DNA of 5,099 nucleotides from Candidatus Zixiibacteriota bacterium (GTDB lineage: Bacteria; Zixibacteria; MSB-5A5; SM1-73): NCBI GenBank assembly GCA_023129805.1, contig JAGMBK010000117.1, forward strand, positions 1 through 5,099, read 5' to 3'. A program made the translations under genes and the position numbers. The notes under the pieces are model-generated. The model did not search any database and was not told the origin of the DNA. It was given only the letters and a program-made list of their open reading frames with translations. Shown here in pieces: positions 1 to 5,036 of this stretch; positions within the stretch are counted from its first letter, which is position 1; every line of letters begins with the position of its first letter.

Positions 1-413
1 TTGGTCCCGATGGCACGATCTATGTTATTGCAGCCAATGGATACGTTGACGGTGATCTATACGCTCTGACCAGCAGCGGAACGCTTAAATGGAATGCTGG
101 TAATTCACCCGCGGCACATAGTGTTGCTATAGCCTCAGATGGAACTATTTACTTTTGTGGCGCAAATCCACTCCCACAGGGGAACTTCACTGCGATGAAT
201 CCAGATGGTTCCATAAAATGGACCCTTGATATACCAACAGGCGCTGGTTCTCCCCTAATCGGTTCGGATGGCACGATTTATGTATCCGGAGGAAATACAA
301 TGTATGAAGGAGCTGTACTCACCGCTGTATATGGCTCTTCCCCTCTGGCATCATCTTCCTGGCCCAGAGCACGCCATGATAACAGCAACACAGGAAGATA
401 TGGGGGATATTGA
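1..413 (+). CDS. PQQ-like beta-propeller repeat protein, C-terminal part (5' end outside window)
   Basis: The reading frame is open from the window edge (first full codon at position 3) and ends at TGA 411-413, giving 136 visible residues. Three copies of the blade motif (S/P)DGTIY occur at visible residues 2-7, 45-50 and 88-93, exactly 43 residues apart. The strands LKW (28-30) and IKW (71-73) have the same 43-residue spacing. This is the pattern of PQQ-like/pyrrolo-quinoline-type propeller repeats. The first and third copies also share the 11-base word GATGGCACGAT, so the repeats are similar at DNA level too. The protein ends in WPRARHDNSNTGRYGGY, which resembles the 'WPMFRHDxxHTGR' motif common in such proteins, so this is the natural C-terminus. 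Such proteins are usually exported or surface-located, but the N-terminus and any signal peptide lie outside the window. Substrate or ligand cannot be told, and real PQQ binding should not be assumed. Confidence 0.85.
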   Translation, partial: GPDGTIYVIAANGYVDGDLYALTSSGTLKWNAGNSPAAHSVAIASDGTIYFCGANPLPQGNFTAMNPDGSIKWTLDIPTGAGSPLIGSDGTIYVSGGNTMYEGAVLTAVYGSSPLASSSWPRARHDNSNTGRYGGY

Positions 414-509
414 TTAGGGTATGCAGGCGGTATTTATTACAGAGTTTTTGATTAACTAATCGGCACATGAAATAGATGGGAGGATAATCACCTCTTTTGA
501 GACACATAG

Positions 510-574
510 AATGTAGAGGCAAAGCTTCAGCTCCACCCAGAGTGAGGGCGAATCTGAAGATTCGCCCCTACATT
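510..574. repeat. 65-bp inverted-repeat element (palindromic dispersed-repeat type)
   Basis: The left arm 511-530 (ATGTAGAGGCAAAGCTTCAG) and the right arm 554-573 (CTGAAGATTCGCCCCTACAT) are inverted copies matching at 17 of 20 positions. One further base pair (510/574) extends them. Nested inside the right half is a perfect 10-bp hairpin: GGGCGAATCT at 546-555, loop GA, AGATTCGCCC at 558-567. The two structures share bases 554-567 and would compete in RNA. No T-rich run follows on either strand, so it is not a standard intrinsic terminator for either converging gene. The form resembles short non-coding palindromic repeats dispersed through many bacterial genomes; other copies cannot be checked here. 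Confidence 0.6.
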
Positions 575-625
575 TTCTGCCGCTGGGCGAGAAGGATAAT
601 ACAGATTTTATATAGAGTCACGTTC

Positions 626-1168
626 TTAATTCTCTATTCCCTTCTGTGCAGGGATGCCAAATTTGAAAGGATGTTTTATTTCTTTTACCTCGGAGACTAA
701 GTCGGCAAGCTGAATAAGTTTTTTGGGAGCGCCTCTTCCGGTGAGAATCAGGTGAAGATCAGGAGGCTTTTGCTGAATAAGTTCAGTCACCTCTTGAACG
801 GTGAGAAGCTTTTTATCTAAGGCGATATTGATTTCATCCAGAACGATGATATGGTATTTTTTGGATAAGATTTGATCTTTTGCAAACTTCAAGGTTCGTT
901 TAGCGGCTTTCACATGTTCTTTAAAGGGAAATCTGTCACCTTCTATTTTAACGTATCCTTTCCCCATGGTTTTGATTTCGATCCCGCAATCGAACTTCTT
1001 GACGAATTTTAACTCACCGTATCTTTTAAAGCTTTTTATGAATTGAATGATTAGAGTCTTTTTTCCATGTCCTGCCGCTCGCAATGCCATGCCCAAAGCG
1101 GCGGTGGTTTTTCCCTTACCGTCACCCGTATAAACTATCACTAATCCCTTGGTCTTTTTATTTTTCAT
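626..1168 (-). CDS. cobO: cob(I)alamin / cob(I)yrinic acid a,c-diamide adenosyltransferase (CobA/CobO/BtuR family)
   Basis: This enzyme transfers the 5'-deoxyadenosyl group of ATP to the cobalt of reduced corrinoids in the cytoplasm, making coenzyme B12 in de novo synthesis or salvage. The 180-residue product has the family layout. There is an N-terminal P-loop TGDGKGKTT (residues 14-22), then MGKGY (68-72), a Walker-B-like VLDEINIAL (109-117), LTGRGAP (142-148), and the C-terminal block VKEIKHPFKFGIPAQKGIEN, which matches the family ending KHxxxxGxxAQxGI(E/D). Length fits the usual 170-200 residues. I start at ATG 1166-1168 because it sits a few residues before the conserved core. The frame stays open to a TTG at 1214-1216, but the extra 16 residues look unlike the family. 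The Shine-Dalgarno signal is weak. Salmonella CobA uses Phe91 and Trp93 to displace the lower ligand; the aligned residues here are Tyr72 and Lys74, so the Trp is not kept. No cobalamin riboswitch is seen upstream. Confidence 0.9.
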   Translation of the reverse strand: MKNKKTKGLVIVYTGDGKGKTTAALGMALRAAGHGKKTLIIQFIKSFKRYGELKFVKKFDCGIEIKTMGKGYVKIEGDRFPFKEHVKAAKRTLKFAKDQILSKKYHIIVLDEINIALDKKLLTVQEVTELIQQKPPDLHLILTGRGAPKKLIQLADLVSEVKEIKHPFKFGIPAQKGIEN

Positions 1169-1210
1169 TATTTTGAAGGCTGGAATTCTCGATAGGAAAA
1201 GGCTCCCACG

Positions 1211-1231
1211 ACCCAATTCTTTGAACTGGGT
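1211..1231. repeat. Small inverted repeat upstream of the adenosyltransferase start
   Basis: ACCCAATTC and GAACTGGGT flank a 3-base loop (TTT) and pair at 8 of 9 positions. On the minus strand the hairpin would lie about 43 bases before the adenosyltransferase ATG, between it and the MITE-like element. No T-run follows it on that strand (the next bases are CGTGGGAGCC), so it is not an intrinsic terminator. It could be a leader stem or part of a decayed repeat. Confidence 0.35.
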
Positions 1232-1304
1232 ATCAAAAAACTTGAAGAGGGCTCTGAAAAAGTTAAATGAGGTTCACTCTGAAGGGAAAGGTTTTTGCTG
1301 GAGT

Positions 1305-1322
1305 GTCAAGCTTTAGCTTGAC
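1305..1322. repeat. Perfect hairpin inside the first MITE-like element
   Basis: GTCAAGCT and AGCTTGAC form a perfect 8-bp stem around TT. Its 5' base overlaps the inner inverted repeat TGGAGTGTC at 1299-1307, so the hairpin is built on the edge of the inner element. Confidence 0.7.
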
Positions 1323-1421
1323 CCGTCCTATGGATCTCATTTGAGTCAACTGACCTGTAGAAAATCTCTTGTCCGCAGGATCCCCACCTTTGGCGAGGAA
1401 AAGACAATGAACTTTTACATG

Positions 1422-1440
1422 GTCCCGCCAAAGGCGGGAC
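1422..1440. repeat. Perfect GC-rich hairpin inside the first MITE-like element
   Basis: GTCCCGCC and GGCGGGAC form a perfect 8-bp stem around AAA. The inner inverted repeat GACACTCCA (1438-1446) begins within it. The core CCGCCAAAGGCGGG is repeated in the hairpin at 4949-4967 in the other element. No U-tract follows on either strand, so it is not a classical terminator. A degenerate version of the same stem (CCCCACC-TTT-GGCGAGG, about 1382-1398) precedes it. Confidence 0.7.
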
Positions 1441-1551
1441 ACTCCAAATTCTTTCCTCCTTATGGTTTTTCAGAGGCTTCTTGAAGCACTTTTCGGACTT
1501 ATGAATCTACCCCACGCCCAAGGCAAGGGTTGATCCCTTTTCTTTTGTTTC

Positions 1552-3336
1552 TTATCTATTTGCTACTGCCTGGATGATGTTTTCGTCTACACTAAATTTC
1601 TTCAAAAACGCCACACGTTCCGTCTTCATCTTCTCCACCCAGGTTTTGTATTCATCGCCTCGACCTCTGCTTTCATAAAAGATCTTTGGATTTAAAATCT
1701 CTTTTGGCACTTTGCTTAGAAGCTCCGCATTCTCCGGAGCATCCACATCCACGATCTCGTATCCAAAGTCCGGGTCCTTCTTCCACTTTATATTTCCAGA
1801 TAGCATAGCTTCAAGCATGGCAGAGGAATGACGAATTTTCACTTTGAGCGCATTCCCCTTTTCTTCATCTCTCTGGTCTCCGCCTATGTATCCGGTATTC
1901 ATCAGCCAGGTTTGCAAGCCCTCTAACTTGGCAGCCAGCTCGCTGAACCTTTTGGCCTGCAGTCCAAATGGGCTGGGGAAGAATGGTTGGGTAAAGGGAG
2001 AGCGGGTCTTGCCTCTCTCTTTGCCTGCCGCGGAGGTCTTTGAGGTTTCACCCAACATGAAGTAACCGGCTGCCAACTCCGGAGTGTGAAGACGAACGAT
2101 TCCCGGGACAGCCGCATCCGGGCCCTCATCCCGGTTAAGAATTCCCAGTGATTTCAGGGGCGGAATATCATCAAAGCTTGCGGCATCTTTTATTGCCTTC
2201 ATGGGAATGATGGATCTGCCATTCTGCGTCCAAACGGTGAAATCCCATCCATCCTCAGGAATATCATACTCGTCAACCACATCATCAATTTTCGTCTTTC
2301 CACTGATAAAGGCTTCCACATTATCTGGCGGAGCGCCCGTGCCGATGAGCATATCCTTAAGCCGCTCCACATCTTCAGGAGTGAGCCGCACCTTGCTAAA
2401 ATCGTAGGTTCCATCCGCATTGGGAAAAACGTTCTCCACCCAGGCATCCGGATGAATGGAGCCAGCGTATAGCACCGGCTCTGATTCTTTGGTGAGCCCA
2501 AAGGTCTTGGCGAAGCAACCATTTTCCGTTATGGTGAGAGAGCCGTCGGGCCACATTACGATCATGTCGTCCTGAATAGGTTGAGCCAGTTCACCCTGCT
2601 TGCTGAAGGTCGTGGTAGTCTTGCCCGTACCGGAAAGACCCATGATCCCCATGGTCATGGCTTTTCCATCGATGGTCACTTTCTTGGCGCCGGCATGAAG
2701 AACCAAACCACCCAATCCATATGCGTAGTGATTCAGCATTCGCAAGGCACCCTTCTTGGTCTCGCCGAAATAATCCGATCCTATCACATAAGTGGTCCAG
2801 TTCTGTAGGTCCACCAGCATAGCCAGGTTGCCCGGCATATCCTCAAGGCCCAGTCCCGCGGTGAAAACCAAACGAAACTTTGGCTTGAACGGTTGGGTGA
2901 GCTGTTCTTTGGTTTCAATAGCAGAACGGGGAAACGCAAGCACCTGCTGCATCCCCGCCAGATTGGCTGCCTCCAGGGTATATAGCCACTGTATGGGAAC
3001 CGCTCCTTTGCCATATCCATAATACGCGTTGATTGCGATAAGCGTTCCCTGCTTCTCGATGAAGGCTTTCTGCCTTTCTATCAACTCGCTCGCTTTAGCT
3101 GGATCAATTATGCCTCCGGAGAAGTTGTTTTTTTCCGATTCCGGTGCAATGCAGTAAGTTAACTTGGCCTTCCTGGCCTTAAGTCTGGTAATCTTGTCGA
3201 TGTTGCCGTAGGCGGTCTTCATTATGGCAGGCGCGTGCTTGAGGGCCAACTCTCTCAGTTCATCCTGGGTGGGATCGGTTATATACTTCACATTGTAAGG
3301 CCTTTCCGTAAGATAGTCAGTTTCCTTCACAGACAT
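1552..3336 (-). CDS. pckA: Phosphoenolpyruvate carboxykinase (ATP type), divergent long form
   Basis: The cytoplasmic enzyme interconverts oxaloacetate + ATP and PEP + CO2 + ADP, serving gluconeogenesis or, in reverse, CO2 fixation with ATP gain in anaerobes. The 594-residue product carries the P-loop GLSGTGKT (233-240). It also has KKG with the likely Mn-binding Lys195 in FGETKKG, His214 in VLHAG, and Asp256-Asp257 in QDDM, equivalent to E. coli Lys213, His232 and Asp268-269. NGR at 372-374 matches E. coli NTR (Arg333), KERG with Arg441 matches Arg449, and NTG at 480-482 matches VNTGW. The E. coli enzyme has 540 residues; most of the excess is an insertion of about 50 residues at roughly 314-371. 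The RSPKD substrate motif is not visible near residues 48-65. The start is ATG 3334-3336 because AAAGGAG at 3343-3349 lies 6 bases ahead; a TTG at 3340-3342 abuts that site and is too close. It is probably co-transcribed with the upstream malic enzyme gene. Confidence 0.93.
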   Translation of the reverse strand: MSVKETDYLTERPYNVKYITDPTQDELRELALKHAPAIMKTAYGNIDKITRLKARKAKLTYCIAPESEKNNFSGGIIDPAKASELIERQKAFIEKQGTLIAINAYYGYGKGAVPIQWLYTLEAANLAGMQQVLAFPRSAIETKEQLTQPFKPKFRLVFTAGLGLEDMPGNLAMLVDLQNWTTYVIGSDYFGETKKGALRMLNHYAYGLGGLVLHAGAKKVTIDGKAMTMGIMGLSGTGKTTTTFSKQGELAQPIQDDMIVMWPDGSLTITENGCFAKTFGLTKESEPVLYAGSIHPDAWVENVFPNADGTYDFSKVRLTPEDVERLKDMLIGTGAPPDNVEAFISGKTKIDDVVDEYDIPEDGWDFTVWTQNGRSIIPMKAIKDAASFDDIPPLKSLGILNRDEGPDAAVPGIVRLHTPELAAGYFMLGETSKTSAAGKERGKTRSPFTQPFFPSPFGLQAKRFSELAAKLEGLQTWLMNTGYIGGDQRDEEKGNALKVKIRHSSAMLEAMLSGNIKWKKDPDFGYEIVDVDAPENAELLSKVPKEILNPKIFYESRGRGDEYKTWVEKMKTERVAFLKKFSVDENIIQAVANR

Positions 3337-3402
3337 ACTCAACTCCTTTTTTTATTAGTGTCAGATCACATTTAAACCAAAACCGATATATTCTTCTTAC
3401 AA
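3337..3402 (-). other. 66-bp malic enzyme / PEP carboxykinase intergenic spacer with strong ribosome binding site
   Basis: The spacer holds no hairpin followed by a T-run and no clear promoter pair, which supports read-through from the malic enzyme gene. Its minus-strand 3' end has an A-rich run leading into AAAGGAG (3343-3349), 6 bases from the pckA ATG. This is a strong Shine-Dalgarno signal that settles the pckA start. Confidence 0.6.
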
Positions 3403-4752
3403 CTATTTTTCTAACTTTTCTTCTGGAGGTGGCTGCTTTATTATCCCGGAATCCATCAAAACCTGAGCTTGATCTCTGGCACGTTTTATGATCGCCGAAG
3501 CCCTATCAAAAAGCTCCTGTTTTGAAGCCCTAATCTTTGCAACCCCCTGCTCTATCGCCTTAAGCCCCACGGCCACAGCCTCTCTGGGATATACTTCCCA
3601 TTCATCCATGGTGGGAATCAAATGGTCTTCTTGTAAACCCTTATCTGCGGCGGTTTGTGCTAACTCCAAAGCAGCGGCGATGCACATCTCGTCTGTGATG
3701 GTGGAAGCTCTGACATCCAAAACTCCCCGGAAAATTCCTGGGAAGCCCAGAGAATTATTTACCTGATTAGGGAAATCGGATCTCCCCGTCGCCACAATTC
3801 TGGCTCCTGCCTCCTTGGCGTCCCAGGGCCAGATCTCAGGGACAGGATTGGCACAGGCAAAAATAATGGCATCCTTCTTCATAGAGGCGACCCATTCCTT
3901 CTTGATGACATCCGGTCCCGGGGCCGAGTAGGCTATGCAGACATCGGTATCCCTCATGGTCTCGGGGATTCCTCCCCTCCTTCCCTCTTCATTGGTGATC
4001 CGGCAAAACTCATACCGGGGGTCTCCCCTCCTGTACTTGGTTCTTTCGGGATAGAGTATACCGTCTATGTCGCACATTATAACATTGGCGGGCTTAACAC
4101 CGGCTGAGATCATCACCCGAAGGCAAGCCACGCTGGCAGCACCAGCTCCGATCATGGAGACTTTTATTTCGTCAATCTTCTTGCCCACTATCTTCAACGC
4201 ATTGAGCAATGCCGCCACAGTAACCGTGGCGGTTCCCTGCTGGTCATCGTGCCACACCGGGATTCTGGCTTCATGTCTAAGGGTATCCAGAATATAAAAA
4301 CATTTGGGCTGGGCTATGTCCTCCAGATTTATTCCTCCAAAGGAAGGTTGCAGAATCTTCACCACCCTAATCAGCTCATCCGGATCTTTGGTATCCAGGC
4401 ATAGAGGATATACATCCACCCCACCCAGATATTTAAACAAAAGCGCCTTGCCCTCCATCACCGGAAGCCCCGCCTCGGGACCGATATCCCCCAGACCCAA
4501 AACCCGTGTTCCGTCAGAAATCACAGCCACGGTGTTGGCTTTGTTAGTATGCTCCCACACTTTTTCAGGGTGCTTATCGATGTCCTTGCACGGTTGAGCC
4601 ACACCCGGAGTGTACCAGATGGCAAAGTCATCAAAATCTCTGATGATGCATCTGGGAACGATTTCAATCTTTCCCCTATAAAAAGGATGCAATCTCATTG
4701 CATCCTCCCCCGGCTTTTTCGCCTTAGCGATAAGCTCTTCTTTGCTTAGCAT
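3403..4752 (-). CDS. maeB: Malic enzyme (NAD(P)-dependent, oxaloacetate-type small bacterial form)
   Basis: It oxidatively decarboxylates malate to pyruvate, CO2 and NAD(P)H in the cytoplasm, or runs in reverse. Numbered from ATG 4750-4752 (449 residues), it shows YTPGVAQPC with catalytic Tyr47 and MEGKALLFKY with catalytic Lys102. Metal ligands are Glu144-Asp145 in LEDI and Asp170 in WHDDQQGTA. A Rossmann loop GAGAAS lies at 202-207, followed by CANPVPEI (300-307) and GRSDFPNQVNN (323-333). The length matches single-domain bacterial malic enzymes of about 400-450 residues; the phosphotransacetylase-like C-terminal domain of long MaeB proteins is absent. Cofactor choice cannot be fixed from sequence; CDIDG after the second Rossmann strand would allow NAD. 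Two starts compete. GGAGG at 4763-4767 is 10 bases from ATG 4752 but only 1 base from ATG 4761, so I favour 4752. The 4761 start adds three residues and could use GGGAG at 4771-4775. It leads the likely two-gene operon with pckA. Confidence 0.92.
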   Translation of the reverse strand: MLSKEELIAKAKKPGEDAMRLHPFYRGKIEIVPRCIIRDFDDFAIWYTPGVAQPCKDIDKHPEKVWEHTNKANTVAVISDGTRVLGLGDIGPEAGLPVMEGKALLFKYLGGVDVYPLCLDTKDPDELIRVVKILQPSFGGINLEDIAQPKCFYILDTLRHEARIPVWHDDQQGTATVTVAALLNALKIVGKKIDEIKVSMIGAGAASVACLRVMISAGVKPANVIMCDIDGILYPERTKYRRGDPRYEFCRITNEEGRRGGIPETMRDTDVCIAYSAPGPDVIKKEWVASMKKDAIIFACANPVPEIWPWDAKEAGARIVATGRSDFPNQVNNSLGFPGIFRGVLDVRASTITDEMCIAAALELAQTAADKGLQEDHLIPTMDEWEVYPREAVAVGLKAIEQGVAKIRASKQELFDRASAIIKRARDQAQVLMDSGIIKQPPPEEKLEK

Positions 4753-4762
4753 CCCGTTCATA

Positions 4763-4767
4763 CCTCC
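4763..4767 (-). promoter_or_regulatory. Ribosome binding site deciding the malic enzyme start
   Basis: GGAGG on the minus strand, part of CGGAGGT. It sits 10 bases ahead of ATG 4752 and 1 base ahead of ATG 4761. Spacing rules favour the downstream ATG, although GGGAG at 4771-4775 gives the upstream ATG a weaker but well-spaced site. Confidence 0.5.
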
Positions 4768-4813
4768 GATCTCCCATTAAAAAACGGAAATCCATCTTTT
4801 TGGAGCGCTAGAT

Positions 4814-4842
4814 TCTATACTCTACAATTTTCTAACTTACAA
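4814..4842 (-). promoter_or_regulatory. Candidate sigma-70-type promoter for the malic enzyme / PEP carboxykinase operon
   Basis: On the minus strand TTGTAA (4837-4842) and TATAGA (4814-4819) are separated by exactly 17 bases and each match the -35 and -10 consensus at 4 of 6 positions. Transcription would begin near 4807, leaving a leader of roughly 45-55 bases with the Shine-Dalgarno site. The region is AT-rich, so a chance match is possible. Confidence 0.4.
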
Positions 4843-4876
4843 ATTACGCAACTGGCACGTCAAAATCAAGCAAAAT

Positions 4877-4894
4877 TTGTGAAAAATTTCACTT
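4877..4894. promoter_or_regulatory. Rex-like redox operator upstream of the malic enzyme gene
   Basis: The sequence TTGTGAAAAATTTCACTT matches the Rex consensus TTGTGAA-N4-TTCACAA at 12 of 14 fixed positions; only the last two A's differ. Its dyad core is GTGAAA-AA-TTTCAC (4879-4892). Rex is an NADH/NAD+-sensing repressor whose regulons contain fermentative and central-carbon genes. The site lies about 34 bases upstream of the candidate -35 box rather than over it, so either the promoter call is wrong, a second promoter exists, or the site acts from a distance. No rex gene is in the window. Confidence 0.5.
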
Positions 4895-4948
4895 TTTCGC
4901 CGAAGTGGGTTTTGGGTAGAACTGAAGGGACTGTTGAAAAACTCTTTT

Positions 4949-4967
4949 GGCCCGCCAAAGGCGGGCC
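4949..4967. repeat. Perfect GC-rich hairpin inside the second MITE-like element
   Basis: GGCCCGCC and GGCGGGCC form a perfect 8-bp stem around AAA. The CCGCCAAAGGCGGG core is identical to that at 1422-1440. On the minus strand it is followed by AAAAGAG, not T's, so it is not a terminator for a gene entering from the right. Confidence 0.7.
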
Positions 4968-4996
4968 CTATGGATGATAAGGAATTATCTCTCATA

Positions 4997-5036
4997 GGGG
5001 CGGGAATTCCCAGACGGGTCTCCGTCATCCCGCCCC
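4997..5036. repeat. Nested long stem-loop inside the second MITE-like element
   Basis: GGGGCGGGA (4997-5005) pairs perfectly with TCCCGCCCC (5028-5036). The apical part contains a second stem, GACGG/CCGTC (5013-5017 and 5022-5026), with loop GTCT. The bases 4997-4999 could instead pair with CCC at 4966-4968, so two folds are possible. Confidence 0.6.

Larger units (their letters stand above)
1248..1479. mobile_element. MITE-like non-coding element, about 232 bp, with inverted ends and a possible 7-bp target duplication
   Basis: The left end AGGGCTCTGAAAAA (1248-1261) and the inverted right end (1466-1479, reading AAGCCTCTGAAAAA on the minus strand) match at 12 of 14 positions. The same heptamer CTTGAAG stands directly outside both ends, at 1241-1247 and 1480-1486, as expected of a target-site duplication. 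The heptamer is nearly palindromic, so it also partly extends the inverted repeat, which weakens this evidence. Inside, a second perfect inverted pair TGGAGTGTC/GACACTCCA (1299-1307 and 1438-1446) encloses two perfect hairpins. No convincing reading frame lies inside, so any movement would need a transposase supplied elsewhere. It fills most of the 383-bp gap between the PEP carboxykinase stop and the adenosyltransferase start and probably separates their transcription. Confidence 0.55.

Noticed and set aside
478..498. Possible terminator for the propeller protein (GGGAGG-ATAATCA-CCTCTT then TT)
   Set aside because: Only four Watson-Crick pairs plus two G-T wobbles and a very short T-run, 65 bases past the stop; too weak to call.
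497..700. Open frame of 67 codons on the plus strand
   Set aside because: It runs through the palindromic repeat and into the antisense of the adenosyltransferase 3' end; no ribosome site and no recognisable protein features.
1169..1216. Upstream TTG start extending the adenosyltransferase by 16 residues
   Set aside because: The extra residues (MGRGSLFLSRIPAFKI) do not resemble the family N-terminus, run toward the inverted repeat at 1211-1231, and the TTG has no Shine-Dalgarno site.
1169..1240. Possible cobalamin riboswitch before the adenosyltransferase
   Set aside because: There are only about 70 bases between the MITE-like element and the start, and no B12-box-like sequence; a cobalamin riboswitch is much longer.
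1525..1550. Possible plus-strand intrinsic terminator (AAGGG-TTGAT-CCCTT followed by a T-rich run)
   Set aside because: The stem is only 5 bp and no plus-strand gene precedes it; on the minus strand, where pckA ends, no T-run follows the stem.
3337..3342. TTG at 3340-3342 as the PEP carboxykinase start
   Set aside because: It directly abuts the AAAGGAG site with no spacer; ATG 3334-3336 has the correct 6-base spacing.
3363..3373. CRP-like half site AAATGTGATCT on the minus strand before pckA
   Set aside because: One half matches the E. coli CRP consensus perfectly but the other half is essentially absent, and the spacer has no clear promoter.
4837..5028. Open frame of 63 codons on the minus strand over the second MITE-like element
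   Set aside because: It is made of hairpin sequence, has no Shine-Dalgarno site, and resembles no protein; better explained as non-coding repeat.
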